Source: Astrothelium macrocarpum (taxonomy: Eukaryota > Ascomycota > Dothideomycetes > Trypetheliales > Trypetheliaceae). Taken from it: a DNA stretch of 64,000 bases. Of the stretch, positions 8,865-22,058 are shown piece by piece (position 1 is the stretch's first letter; every line of letters begins with the position of its first letter). The notes below the pieces were generated by a model. That model was not told the origin of the DNA, ran no database searches, and worked only from the letters and a program-made list of their open reading frames with translations. The translations under genes were made by a program, and so were the position numbers. The stretch covers positions 91,869 through 155,868 of the forward strand of contig JAGEMR010000074.1 of assembly GCA_021030915.1 (NCBI GenBank), in the 5' to 3' direction.

Positions 8865-10695
8865 TCACCTCTTGCGAGTCATGACCTTGGTAATCGCATG
8901 TCTAATCACAACGCCGGCCTTTTCAATCTCCTTTTTCGACAATCCAGTCGTCGCGCAGACCTTCAACGCCGGCTGCGACTGCCATACCTGATCTCTCGGA
9001 CCCGTCCCAACGGGTATAGGATGGGATTTCATCCGCGTAATGAGCACGCCATTTGCGAGAGCCTGATAGCAAAAATATTAGCCTTCCAGCCCAAGCTTCT
9101 CAAGCCTCTCCCCGAAACAAAAAAAAGAACTTTTCCAAGGAGAACAATTGACTCACCTCATCCACCACCTCCTGCAACAACGCCTCCTGCTCCACCGCAC
9201 TCAGCCTCCTCCCCACAACCACCTCCCTCTTCACCACCAACACCACCACCGGATTCTCCACCGCCCCGGTACCCACCACCCACTCGCTCCTGCCGCCCTC
9301 CAACTGCGCCCGCAGCGCCCTCGCATTCTCCCTTAACACGCGCTGCATCTCGGCGCCCTCGACCTCCTCCTGCAGCGCGCGCAGCGTCGCGCTCGCCGTC
9401 GTGGCCAGCAGCGCGGGCAGCGCGGCGCTGAAGGTGTGCGCGGCCGCCGACAGCCGCTGGTGCTCCACCACCTCGGTCGAGCCCGCGCAGAAGCCGCCCG
9501 CGGCGCACAAAGCGTGTGCCAGCGAGCCGACGATCATGTCGATGCTGGTCGGGTCGACGTGGTGGTGCTCGGTGGCGCCGCGGCATGTGCGCCCGAGGAT
9601 GCCGTAGGAGTGGGTTTCGTCGAGGATGAGGCGGAATTTGTGGCGCGTTTTGAGCTCGACCTGGGGAGAGGGAGAGAAGGTTAGACTTGGGGAAAGGAAG
9701 GGGGGGGGATTGGAATTAGGAGGGGGATGGATGAGGGAGACGTACGACTTTCGGGAGGTCGACGATGTCGCCGATTGTTTCGAAGATGCCTTCTGTGACG
9801 ATGAACTTGCGGGTGAGGGGTTTGTTGCGCTGCTCCTCGGTGATTTTGCGAAGGACGCGCTCCAGATCTTGCATGTCGTTGTGTTCATACCACCGTACTG
9901 TACTCCTTGATATGTAAAGTCCCTTGCGAATAGCATAGTTGACAGCCTTGTCGGCGACAATGATATCGCCTCGTTTTGAAAATGCGGGAATGACGCTTGT
10001 GATTGTGGAAAATGCTTGGGCGTAGAGAACGCATGCCCGGACGCCCAGATGGGATGCAATGTCTGCCTGAACCTTCATGTGTACATCTTGTGTTCCGTAG
10101 AAGCCAGGGGGACCACATGGACCAACACCATATGTTCGCAACGTTTGTATTGCCTTCTCTTTGATTTGTTCATTTGCAGCGAAATTATAAAAGTTGTAAG
10201 AGGCGAGGTTCGTAACGACGCGTCCGTTCAAGAGTTTCACCTTTGCGCCCGTTGGTCTAACCAAAATGTTAGCTATGGTTTCTACGAACAGAGTTGTGTT
10301 TCTCCACCTACCCTGATATGACGGGTTGCTTTTCAATTTCGGCTTCTTCAAAGGGAGTCTTTTCGGCAACTAGAGGTTCAGGGGTCCACTCATCCACTAG
10401 GTCGTCTATTTCCTGCGTGCTCTGTGAGCGAGACGATTCCTGAGTTCTTTTTGCATTGACATACTTCTTCTGTCAAGGCTACATTCGCCCGTTTCTGAGT
10501 AGAGTATTTGGGAGCCAAAAGATATCGAACAAAAAAAAGGAAGAGGAAGAGCTCAATGGCGGAGCGTATGGGATCGTGTTGGTAGCTCGATCGAATATAT
10601 CTCATCAAAATCGCAGAACCAGGAACCTTTTTGAATTGATCAGACATGTCATTGGCGACGCGCACAAATATGCCCGTCATCTCGTTAATGTCCAT
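8865..10695 (-). CDS. LCB1: Serine palmitoyltransferase subunit 1
   Basis: Five exons on the minus strand: 10695-10465, 10412-10312, 10256-9746, 9660-9157 and 9062-8865; all junctions are in frame and give 514 residues. Known role: with LCB2 it condenses serine and palmitoyl-CoA to 3-ketosphinganine at the ER, the first step of sphingolipid synthesis. An N-terminal membrane segment (ELFLFLFFVRYLL) is followed by an aminotransferase fold with YGVGPCGPPGFYGTQDVH and DETHSYGILGRTCRGATEH. The place of the PLP lysine reads HALCAAGGFC, without Lys, as expected for the non-catalytic LCB1 subunit. Introns are 52, 55, 85 and 94 nt. Exon 4 and the end of intron 3 are strikingly GC-rich compared with the other exons. 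The C-terminus ends VMTRKR. Confidence 0.92.
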
Positions 10696-11378
10696 TTTGG
10701 CGGTGGTGAGGCAAAGCCAGGTTTATAGCGGAAATGAACCAAGGTTGTCATTTCGCCGCAGGAGACCTGGACCTCCTGGAACTCCTGGATACCCCTAACC
10801 TGACAAAACTAGGCCTCCCATGACACCTCATCTTAAATATAATCATTTCATTTGGCATTTTACGACAGGTTTCACAAGTGCAATCATTGAATGTAAATAG
10901 GCAAACCATGATTCTCAGTTGCTCTTTCATACTGTATCTATCTAACATGCCAATGGCTTGAGCCACCTTCCGAGAAATCAAATATTGTATGTATGTACTG
11001 TGCTGGAAAGGAAAGACAAAACTCCCTCCTCCAAAAAAGCCGTAGTAAACTTTGATTTTAAAAAAGAAAAAAGAGAGAATGTGAGAGAAACAAAAATCTG
11101 ACATCTGCAACTCTGTCTCCTCCGCCTCTCCACCACCCTCTCCACCTCTCTAATCAAAGATAAAACGGGTCTGCAACCGTCGTCCTTTCCTCCTCAGCTA
11201 GAATTAAATCATTATCTATCAACCGTCAATGCCCGGAGACGGGATGGTTACGTTATGTTCCCATGTTGGTACAATGCCGCAAGGGAAGGAAAAAAAAAAA
11301 AGCAATCGAGTGACGCCGTGTAGAGCATTTCCATGCATGCATGTATTTTTACTTTCAGTTTCATTCGTCTCACGACGA
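10696..11378. other. LCB1 upstream region and FKS1 3' flank
   Basis: Both flanking genes are on the minus strand, so this holds the FKS1 3' UTR and the LCB1 promoter. No further gene is evident. Short A- and T-runs occur near 11,027 and 11,290. Confidence 0.5.
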
Positions 11379-14300
11379 TTAGAAGCGAAGTAGCTTAGCA
11401 CCCGCCGTTGCGCTAGCAACAGCTGAGCCGCCCTGTGGACCCGTGACGATGATGGATCCGACAAGACTGGCTCCAGTAGACGCACTGCTGGTATCATTGT
11501 GGTCGAGACCAGTCGGCTGGAGAAGCTCCATGGGAATGCTTGGAAGGCTAGTCATGAATTTGCCAGCGATAATGGGACCGGCAATGAGAAGGACGTAGAT
11601 GAGGAGCATGACAAAGTACAAGATTGCGTATCGGATGACACGTCGGCGTCGCAATCTTGACTGCTTTAGCGAGTAGATTGGAGGTCGGATTTGCCGGCTA
11701 GACTTGGTTAGTCATGTAATCAATACCAAATTACGAATAGTACGTACCTTGGCCGTAGCCAGAAGAGCATAGTAGAGTGGAACTTGTCGACATAAGGGAT
11801 GAACAACACCGGTAGCATGAGGAAGAGGATGAAATGACCGAGGATAAAGTCGGCAGCAAAGAAACCCATTTCGGTAATCTTGCAGAGGAACTCACGACCA
11901 GGTTGGGAGATTGTGTGCCAACCCATAGTGTACCACTTTCCAGTCCACCAGGCAATGTTGGCAGTATCCGCACGGAATTCTCTCGTCAAAGCCAAGGCAG
12001 TGATGAGCTTGAAGACGAATCGCTGAATGGCAATGACTGCAATCATGCCGAGGAGAGCCTTGGAGAAACTCCAGGCCTCGAGGAAGAACATGACTTCGAA
12101 AAAGGCGAATAACATGATGACGGCAATGGCGTGGGCAATGGCAGCTAAAACGGCACCGAATTTCTTGCAACACATGCTGAGAACGGGTCCCATGCAGCAC
12201 GCCAAACCAAAGAAGCCGATGGCAACACCAGCATTGACACCGATGGGCCCAAATGCAACAATGGCAACACGAATCAACGAGTTGGTTGCTTTCAACTTCT
12301 TGTCTGGGTTATTCGATTCAGTGACACCAGTCTGCGCATTGATGAAGAGATATGGAATCAAGGTGACTGCAACCAAGAAGAGAGGACCGATGATTTCGCT
12401 GAAGAAGGTATTACCGAACCTCGCGCGAGGTGTGTCACCAGAGAGTTTTGAAGATGGTTCACCGAGAGCTTTGCGCTTGAAACCAGTGATGCGAGTACGT
12501 GAAAGTCTGACGAAGCCGATCCATGACGCATTGTGAGCTTTGACATTACCACGAGACAACCATCGAAGGAATTCTCGGTAGTCGATGAAAAAGTCGTCCC
12601 AAGAGAATTGATGAGGGTTAAAGAGGAATGGCGAGACAGTCAAGGCCAAGAGGGAGATCCAGAAATAGATAAGCCAGACTCCCCATACTGTCATTGTGGC
12701 GAACAGAAGCATCATGAGTAGACGAGCACCGAGGTAGATTGAAGGACCGGCAAATCGTGAGTAGAGAACGCCAAACGGCATGCGCGCAGTGGCGAAACCA
12801 CGACCAGTACCGATATAGCGAGCACCACCGAATGAAAGATCTTGGTGAAGGGAGTTGGCATAGATTTGAGTCACAAACACCTCGAACAAGAAGGAGAGCG
12901 AGGAGAATTGCTTGGCCAGACGGGTTGCCGCACGCCAGAAGCCACGTTCAGTCAATTCCTGGACCGTCAAGGGAATGAAGGAGATGAAGAAGACGATGAA
13001 GATGGACAACACGCAACGCTGGACCCAGTCGTAGACGGGAACAAGGTTGGCACATCCAGTTGGCCTCAGAGGATCGGTCTTGGGAACGTTGGGGTTGTAG
13101 TGGCAAAGAATCATCTCGTGTCGAAGTGCACCCAAGTTGATCAGACAGAACATGAAGAGCTGCACCGATTGCATAATGAACAAGTTGTTGATGTGGAAAC
13201 CCGGGTGAGCATAGTAAAAAGACAAGAACCGATCGATGGGGAGCTGAGTGCCAAGGTAGTAGTATTCACGGGAAAGCATCTGTTCACCCATACCGGTACC
13301 AATCTTGGTTGTAAAGTTGAGAATGGAGCCGAATCCCAAGTCACGTCCCTTACCGCACTGGTAGTACTCGCAGTGTTTGATACGACCACCACGGATGAGA
13401 GCATTCATACCAGCGTAGATATCTTCGTTCAAATGCAGACCTTTTTGAGCCTTGGAGACACCACCACGAGTGGTCATAAAGACGCCGTTGAGGAAATCAG
13501 GATGACCATAGTGGAGTTTACCACCAATTTGAGCCAGTGTACGAGCGAAGAGAGTACCAAACGTTTGTTCTTTACCTGCAGCAACATCACCAAGAACACC
13601 AATGTTCTCAGAAAAGATGTATTCACGAGTACCAAGGATGGCGACCGGGTTGAAGTTGGACGGTGGAAGACCAGGAGTATATGGTGATACATTGTCCGTT
13701 GTCATTTCTTCGAATTCAGCCAATACACTTCGAATCTTCAAGCATTCCTCAAGATAGTTGTCTTGATTGGCATCAATAAGTTGAATGTACTCGCCACGGT
13801 AGAAGATGATTGCATGATTCTGGTTGTCTGATTTACCGTCTCCCAAAATTGGGTTACCTGAAAGCTGGATTCGGAACTTTGGCCTACGCATGCCATTCTC
13901 CATGAGCTCAGAGTGACCATCGATAAGTGCAGAGTATAGACGTGGGTCTTCACCCTCATTGAGAGGCGGTTCCTCATCAAGGTAGGCAATCTGAAGGTCT
14001 GGATAGGCACGGAGCAAGAATTCGGTATTTTCACGTTCTTCCTTTGAGAATTTGGCATATCGCTGCATGGAAACAACAATCTTAAACTTTCGTCGAGCCA
14101 TGCGTTCGAGTTCACGTTCCAATTTGTCAGAGTTGCCTCCAAACATTTGGACAACTTCAGGATTCTCGACACGGTACAAAAGCTTAATGGCACGGCTGTA
14201 GTTCATGAAACCAGAAATGGTACGGTACAAGGTCTGTGATCGGAGAGAAGCCCAGATTCGAGTACGAAGAGTATATTCTGGAGCAGCAGATTTGAAACCG

Positions 14301-17281
14301 ATGCAGTAAAAGGGCAAATCATCAATCTTGCTCTTGGCTGTGTCCTTTTCCGACTTTTCGAGTTCTCCGTTGAATTGAGAAGTCTCATCAGCAAGAATCT
14401 TGGTGTCCTTGACAAAGCAGTCCCACTCATGAGGGTGAAGTTGCTTGAGATACTCCAAGAGAGTGACTCGTGAATATGGCTCATCCTCACGAATAATCTC
14501 ACGAAGAGACAACAAAATCTTTTCGCTGTAATGAGGAATCAAGACAGTAAAGGTAGGCATGTTGTCGACTGGCAAGGGTTCTGGGATAGGTGTTGACAAG
14601 GACTGCGCAAAGAACGAGATACGACGTTCAGCTTCGCTGTGAGTGGGGAAGAATTCTGTCTTGAATGAATGATCTTCCTGGGACACAAAGAATGTTGGAG
14701 CTCGAAGAGTACGCTTGCCTTCTTGCTCAGAAGGAACCTGGTGGTACAATAGTTTTTGGACGTGGTCAATGGCGAGGAGATGCTCTCGGTACATGGAAAT
14801 GACAATGGCATTCCAGATTTGTGAAATCAAAACTTTGGGCTTGTACTTGATTTCCATGTCAGTAGTGGCCAAGACCTTGGAGTAGATACGTTTTGGTAGT
14901 CGCGAGAAAATGTTTCTCCACGGTGTCCAGATGGAAACACCGAGATAAAACGATCGAGCGACCGAAAAGACAGTGTTGAGGATAATGTACCACAGATAAG
15001 TATCCAAGAAGAAGAGGATGGCATCGGTAATGAACATGAGAACCAAGAGAATCTTTGGCTGGTATTTGCAGAGATTTTGCTTGAGAATTTGATCTCCAAG
15101 ACATTGTGGATTCTGCATTGTTGACAAGATACGAATAGGATCTCGCAAAGACAGAGTCAGGAAAAAGTAGGATTCCACAAGCTTGATTGCAAAGACCATG
15201 ACCCAGAGACCATAGGACATCCACATGTCGTTGCCATGAAGACGAGGGTAACTCGCTGTGAATGTTTGACTGGCCACGTACTGTCGCGAGTTCTTTGTCA
15301 GATAACTGCCAAAGAGTCCTCCAATAGGCATAATGGCAAAGAAGAAAAAGGTGGCTAGAGCAATCAGGAATTGAACAATTCCGAGAATGTGACCTATCCG
15401 ACCTTCACCTCCAGAGACACCAAAGATGTAGACACTTGGAGCAATGTTAATGGCAAATATTCCGAGCAAGAAAAAGAGTCGCTTGGTGAGATGTTGAGCA
15501 CCAGCCCATTTCCTTGGAACGTATGCCCATTCCGCAATGGTGGCAAGAAGCATAATAACCGATACAAGAGTTCCACCAAGAGCTACAGCAGACCAGCGAG
15601 CCGCAGCAGGTGGTTGATTGTCGATTTGTTGCTGATAGTTCTTGGTATAGATGGTATACGCGTTGAATGAGGTGTAGAACCAGAAAGCGCCCAAGTGAAT
15701 AACCCAGATACGAGTAAAATTGACGACAACGTGGAACCAAGATCGAGATTCCTTGTAAGTCTTGAAAAAGACCTTCTTCCAGGCAACGTCTTTTAGTTTA
15801 TCGTACCGCTCAGCAGGAGGAACATCAACAATACGAGACTTGTCCTCGAGCACAATACGCTCAATACCCTCAGGATACCAGAAGAGCTGGTTAATGTCGT
15901 CGTATCCAATGATACTGGCATGATCTCTTTCCTTTCGCACATATTTGCCATCGAGAATTTCGTATCCTTGGTCTCGAATATACTGGTAAAGAGGGGTGAT
16001 GACATTGTTGAGATACGTAAACTCTTCAATCGGCTCAACCCGGTTTTGGCAGGCAGGAGAGTTGAGGTAGTCGTCTGCACATTTGAAGATGAAACAAAGA
16101 CATTCAGGCACAAATCGGACCTGGTTTGCTTCACCCCAGCAGAGCAGGAAGAGAGCAATTTGTCGAACGCGATCATGTTGGGACATGCGGTTCATTTTGG
16201 TCTTCCATCGGTATTCGGCAGCCTCAAGACTGTTATCACCCTCTAGAGACTCCAGAGTTGCCTCCTCACTCCCACCATTCTGCTGGGCTGCCTTTTTAGC
16301 AGCTTTCCGAGCCTTTCGAGTTCGACGGTTGGCTTTGCCGAGCTTCATGTTGGCAAAACCAACGGCATCGTCAAGGTCAAGGTGAGCGGCAAAGTACCAT
16401 CTTCGGTAGTTGGCATTTTCACCTCCAATGTAGTCGGCATGAAGAGACAAAAGGGCCTGATTGGGAGTCATACGAGAAGCCCGAGAGTCCAAAAGAGTCA
16501 TCAAATGATCATAAACATTACGCATGCTGTCCCGTTGGAAACCGAATTTGGCTGTAAGATCTAGGAAAATGTCTTCAATCTCTTCCTTGGAGAGGGGAAT
16601 CTGAGCATCAGATGTCCAGGCCGGGTAAGGTTCTCTCGAACGTTGACCAGCAGGGAGAACATTACCATAGTCCATTCCATAGATGGGCGTAGAGGCACCT
16701 GATGATCGGTTGCCACCATAGGATATTTGAGAAGAAGGCGGTCGGTAGCCACGTCCACCCACGTGACCTTCGTCGTAACTATTATATCTTTCATCTCCAC
16801 GGCCATAGTAGTCCATGTCTGCAGCACGAGCCATGTCGGATCTCATGGTAAAGTCACTAAAGGTTTCAGAGTCTTCCTCAGAGTCGTGACCACGCCGTTT
16901 TGGTCGACCCCCATAACCGCCTTGGTTGTAGTGAGCGTGCTGTCCTGCAGCAGGAGCACCTTGATCATAGTATTGATCATTGTAGTATTCATCTTGGTAG
17001 CCCTGATGATTGCCGTCATAGTAGGCGCCCTCTTGCTGCTGATAGTGACCTTGTTGTTGTTGCTGTTGTCCATCGTAGTATCCGCCGCTACAAAGGAGTG
17101 TTAGACATGACTTGTGTTTTCCGAGATTGATCAAAACTTACGATTCGTCATAGTAACCTTCATGTTGGCCCTGGTGGTACTCTTGGTTTGGATCATAATA
17201 ACCTTGTTCATCCTGATAATAGGAATCGGTGCCGTGGCCGTAGCCATTGTCGTATTGACCTCCCTGAGGATGTCCCGACAT
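11379..17281 (-). CDS. FKS1: Beta-1,3-glucan synthase catalytic subunit (GT48)
   Basis: Three exons on the minus strand: 17281-17142, 17087-11748 and 11697-11379; introns of 54 and 50 nt; 1932 residues, normal for filamentous fungi. A Gln/Tyr/Gly-rich cytosolic N-terminus is followed by the FKS1 domain, a first membrane bundle, the large cytoplasmic GT48 core and a second membrane bundle. Known role: plasma-membrane enzyme using UDP-glucose, activated by Rho1-GTP; target of echinocandins. Hot spot 1 (FLTLSLRDP, about residue 690, codons near 15,138-15,171) looks wild type. Hot spot 2 reads DWVQRCVLS (13,004-13,030), which differs from the yeast DWVRRYTLS. The third exon gives the conserved end (RQIRPPIYSL...RRRRVIRYA) plus a Ser/Ala-rich tail. 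A 5'-UTR intron precedes the start. Confidence 0.96.
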
Positions 17282-17308
17282 GATGAATTGATGAAGAGGA
17301 GAGACGGA

Positions 17309-17380
17309 CTGAAAGGGTAAAGTTTAGCTTTCACATGGTAGACAAAGGCAAACGAATGGCCGATCCGACGGAAAACTCAC
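17309..17380 (-). other. Probable 5'-UTR intron of FKS1
   Basis: On the minus strand GTGAGT starts at 17380 and a pyrimidine tract ending TTTCAG closes at 17309 (72 nt), 28 bases before the FKS1 ATG. No coding frame is affected, so this is a leader intron inferred from splice motifs. Confidence 0.6.
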
Positions 17381-20262
17381 CTCAAGAAAAGAACATGGAT
17401 CTAATTACAGTATTATTATGAATTGTAGGAGGTTGAAACAAAAAGGCAAAGTGGTAACGCTGGCAACCTCGGACAGCGCAAGGACAGCGAATGTGGAGAC
17501 ACCGATTGTTGACTGTCAAGCAGACGCAGCTATCTGGCGGGTGAGTGGACAGAGGCGAAGAATTGAGGCTGATGCAGAAGCGAGCCAGTGTACAGCCAAG
17601 TCGACTGGGGAACGAGAGGGGCCAGATAGGCGATTATGGACAGAACGAAGGTGGTGATGGATGGTTGCTAGGAGAAACGCGCGGCGTCGGTAGGAGTGTT
17701 GCTTTGGCTGCGCCTTCCCCGAAGCTTATTGGCGGCCTTTGCAGCGTAACCTTCGGACCTTTTGTAACCACAGCCGGAGACCCTTTGAACGAGTGGAAAA
17801 CTGCACTCCTCAAGTCGCAGCAGGACGACGGGTGAGAGAGAGCAATTGAAAGGGTGTTCAAAGAGCGTGGCACTGGTAGAGGGAGAAAGGGGGCTGGAAT
17901 GGGAGAGGCGGTTTTGTGTCGGCTTGGTGGATCCGACTTCTCCTGGCTGGTCACCGTGCAACGGCGATTCAGGAGAGCAGCAAGACGCTTTGCCGCTTCA
18001 ACACCACCCGTTCCTATCCTGGTCCTGGCCCATCACCGATCCAGCCGTCGAGCTCAGTGGCTGAAGCACCGAACTCCTGCGCCCTCCAATCGCTGCTTCT
18101 TGTTCGCCCCCCGGACGACGCCTCTAGGATTATGCCCTTTACCGTTTCCACCTGCGGCCCTCCATCTCGCATGCGTAACGGCCTCCTCCCGCCGTCCATG
18201 TAAAAACCGGTATTTAGTGATCATCTGAACCTCTTGAGTTTCGAGAATGGACATGGTCTAAAGATAAGCACAGCCACAAAACCACATCTCTCATCCATTG
18301 CCTTTTCATTTACGGCTGCAGACATTCGATTTATTTGAAGAGTGCTTGCTGACAGATCCTGCTGGTCTATCTTTGCGTCTAGTATGTATGCAGCGGGATG
18401 CCAACTGAGGCACAGGCTTCCTCTATGAAAATGGGCTTCCTTCAATACCTTCTCTGGGACTCCATGACGACCCATCTCCATCCGGTACGCACCTCCAACT
18501 ATTTCCATTCGTTCCTCATGTATCGTGTGGCAACAAGACTGGTTGGGTTACCACTCACCCATTGATTCCATTCAATGATCAACACCACTGTCCCTGTAGG
18601 GAGCTAGGCTACCCTATCCACCGCCATGCAGATCCTGCATGTACCCTGGATGCGTAAGACGCCAATAAATTTGCCACTATGCTTTACGCATGCTCATCAC
18701 ATCTGTTCATGTATACGGAGTACTGAGCAGCAATCAATGGCATGATGATTGCGTATGCATTTAATAGAACTAGTAAGAGCTACAAGCCTGAGCTATAACA
18801 GTCTGATTGTACGAATGATGCTGTCCCACTTTGCGGTAATTTACACTCAGTAGTTGCTTATCAATGACAATTTGAACAACAATCAAACTGCCACCCTGGC
18901 TATAAAATTACCCCAGGTAAATTAATGGACAAAAATAATCACCATTGCTTCTCGAAGGAGCGGATCAATCGATAGGCTTTCTAAGGCATCGAGCGATATC
19001 GCTTTCAGGGGCAGGTGAGAGAAAAGAAAAGAGACGTTTTTAATTTCCGCTTGCAGGGAAAAGCTGGCTCGATGGATTCTGATTGGACTTTCGTCCCTGT
19101 TCAAACTTGGGGCCGCTTGGCTGAAGTGGCAACGGCCTACCGCAACACCGGGCGCCGCTCGGTTCGACATTTCTGAGGCAAGTCAAATCACAAAAAAAGG
19201 GGGGGTGACTGTCAGGACCTGGAAAATTCGATCGATTTTACTGCTCCCAAAAACTCACCTACGCTTTGCATGAACAAAGATTTGCAATATCTGTGACATC
19301 CATTTGCGACTGACGTGAGCATCCTGTAAATCAGGTATTTAAATCAAGTCGTTTCCGGTTTTTTTGAAACTCTCTTCTGCGCCTCGCCCCCAATGTAGAT
19401 GAGAATAGTAATGACGAGAGCAGGATTGGCCCACCGTGTTCTTTTGATCAAAATGGAAGCTGATGCTGATACGACAGTGAACTGCCTTGTGGAGGGCCGT
19501 TTCAAGTCACAATCTGGTTGGTGTGTAACATTAGCGTTGCTTTGGCCGCATTGCTGGCCAGTCGTTTTTAAAGTTGCAGAGGGGTACCAAGGTCCGCCAG
19601 AGTACGCATCGAACGGTGGAAAGCTTGGTTATGAAGCACCATCGTAAACACACAGACAAGTCCGTGTCGATAACGTCATTGGTCAGTAGAGGCTCGATGC
19701 GCCGTTTGAAAGTCTGCGATGGCGCGCGGTCTATGAATGGTGGAGGGAAATTGTCGATGAGTCAATGAATGTCTGCGATTCGCCCCTTGATGGCTATGAA
19801 GGACAACAAATAATGCACCGCCTCTCCGGCCTTCCGAGCCGCCTAGCTTCATACGCGTCCTTCGCGCTTAGGGGACTAACAGGCGTCATACACGAGCTAC
19901 CGGATCTGAATCGGAACTGGCTGTTCGCCTAGTCCCGTCGCCTTCTCCCCATTTCTTGGCATTCTCCCTCCCGCTCAAATCACAGGAGCCTCAGGGACTT
20001 TCTGCACCTCGCGTTGCTCGAGTGAACTTTGTTGTTCCTTCATCGTCACGCTTGATCTTTTCCTTGTTGACGCCACGACGGTCTTTCTCTGCATTCATTC
20101 CACTACTTTCGTTGGGAGAGTAAGCTGAACTCGTTTTGCCAAACTTGTTTCGCTGATCCCCCTTTTCCAACACCATCAAGCTTTACTTTTGCTTATCCAT
20201 TTTAATTGACGCGCCGCTCCATCATCTGCGCCAAAGACATAGATTCAGCAATCACTAAAGCG
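17381..20262. other. Long divergent intergenic region between FKS1 and the GH72 gene
   Basis: About 2.9 kb without a supported gene. Open frames here are short and lack protein features. The FKS1 side (17,400-18,200) is GC-rich and punctuated by repeated purine tracts. The GH72 side ends in a pyrimidine-rich leader. An A7G7-like run sits at about 19,193-19,206. Given the known stress control of both flanking genes, a large regulatory region is plausible. Confidence 0.5.
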
Positions 20263-22058
20263 ATGCGTGGACTTAGCATTGCATCCATTGCCCTCGCGGC
20301 GGCGAGCTTCTTCGCGTCGCCCGTCTTGGCTCAATCGGGATCGGTTGACCCTCTTGTCATCAAGGGCTCCAAATTCTTTTACAAGACAAATGGAACTCAA
20401 TTGTAAGAATGCATGCAATGTAGCTTCGTCTCCAATACTAACCTAATCTCAGCTTCATCCGGGGAGTTGCCTATCAACGTACGACCAATTATTATTTTCT
20501 CTATATATTTTACTAATTAGGAAAACAGAGGACGCCGGTGGAAATGGAACAGTATCCACAGGCAATGGCGATTCATACGACGACCCTCTTGCTGATGCTG
20601 CTTCATGCGCCCGAGACATCCCCTACCTGCAACAGCTCATGACCAATGTAATTCGTGTTTACGCTGTTGACCCTACGAAAGACCACTCCGAGTGCATGAG
20701 TATGCTCGCAAATGCTGGAATCTATGTCATTTCCGACTTGTCCTCTCCTGGAGAGTCCATCAATAGCAATCAACCAGAGTGGAATGCAGATCTCTATGCT
20801 CGTTACACCAGTGTTGTCGATGCCTTGCAAAACTACACCAATGTCATGGGATTTTTTGCTGGTAATGAAGTTTCGAATCAGCCAAACAATACAGCGGCAA
20901 GTGCTTTTGTCAAGGCTGCTGTTCGTGACATGAAGGCCTACATCGCAGCCAAGAATTACCGCACCATTGGAGTTGGCTATGCTACAGCCGACGTTGCCCA
21001 GATTCGCGTTCAGCTTGCAGACTATCTCAACTGCGAAAACACTGCAGAGTCAATTGATTTCTGGGGTTACAACATCTATTCTTGGTGTGGCGATTCTACC
21101 TATCAAGCATCTGGTTATGAAGCTCGAACACAAGAGTTTCAGAATTACTCGGTTCCATCATTCTTTGCAGAGTATGGTTGCAATACTCAGGGCACCCGTA
21201 CTTTCCAGGAAGTTGGCACGCTTTACGGTCCTAATATGTCTCCAGTCTTTTCTGGAGGTATCGTCTACATGTATTACCAGGAAACCAACAACTTCGGTAA
21301 GTTTCTGATATTCCTACCCTCCATCAACGATCAATTTCTGAACAATTAAAACAGGTCTTGTCTCTGTTGATGGCAACAGTGTCTCAAAGATGCCAGATTT
21401 TTCGAATTTGCAAACTGCTCTTGCCAAAGTCACCCCCAGCTCAGTCAATTCCAACTCATACACTCCTACAAACACCGCTCTCCAAGCTTGCCCAACTGTT
21501 GACTCCAACTGGGACGCTGTCGCATCGCCACTCCCGCCTTCTCCAAACGCGGATCTCTGCGGCTGCATGGATCAGACATTGAGCTGTGTAGTCCAGTCAA
21601 ATGTCGATCCCAACGACTACGAGACCCTCTTCAACTATGTTTGTGGACTCGATGGAAGTGCTTGCGATGGTATCAATCGTAACTTTACTTCAAGCGAACC
21701 CTACGGCGCTTATGGCATGTGTAACAGCACTCAACAGCTCAACTGGGTCCTCAACCAGTACGCTCAGAGCCAAAAGAGTAGTAATACGGACGCCTGCGAC
21801 TTTAGCGGATCCGCTACCACCCAGCAAGCTACTGCTTCACCATCTGGCTGTGCTTCGCTCCTCCAACAAGCTGGAACTGCTGGTACCGGTACCGTTACTA
21901 GTTCTCCTACTTCTGGTGGCAACTCCCCCGCTTCTACCACTAGCAAGGGCGCTGCCAGTTCCATGGTTAGCGCTCCCAGCTTCAACTTTGGTCTCATGAA
22001 CCTGGGCATTTACTTTGCTGGCGCTCTTCTTAGCGGAGCTGCTATGATTCTGCTATAA
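20263..22058 (+). CDS. GPI-anchored beta-1,3-glucanosyltransferase, GH72 with CBM43/X8 module
   Basis: Four exons: 20263-20402, 20453-20478 (a 26-nt micro-exon), 20529-21296 and 21355-22058; 545 residues. A signal peptide (MRGLSIASIALAAASFFASPVLA) precedes the GH72 domain. The two catalytic glutamates are visible: FFAGNEVSN (Glu169, acid/base) and FFAEYGCN (Glu270, nucleophile). A Cys-rich X8/CBM43 module follows (CGCMDQ...CDGI...AYGMCN), then a Ser/Thr linker and a hydrophobic tail (FNFGLMNLGIYFAGALLSG) fit for GPI attachment. This is the GH72+ (Gas1/Gel) subgroup, which cuts and rejoins beta-1,3-glucan chains at the cell surface and so works on the product of FKS1 next door. The third-exon start uses the acceptor AAACAG, which gives the expected AYQQD junction. 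Confidence 0.94.

Noticed and set aside
8841..9684. Several plus-strand open frames rich in Pro, Arg and Ala
   Set aside because: They mirror the GC-rich exon 4 of LCB1; composition alone keeps stops away. No independent start, intron or motif supports them.
12842..13687. Long plus-strand open frame (281 codons) inside FKS1
   Set aside because: It is fully antisense to conserved GT48 coding sequence, lacks recognisable motifs, and arises from the codon use of FKS1.
17545..18254. Overlapping open frames on both strands upstream of FKS1
   Set aside because: GC-rich leader and promoter sequence. The translations have no domain-like pattern and the frames overlap each other on both strands.
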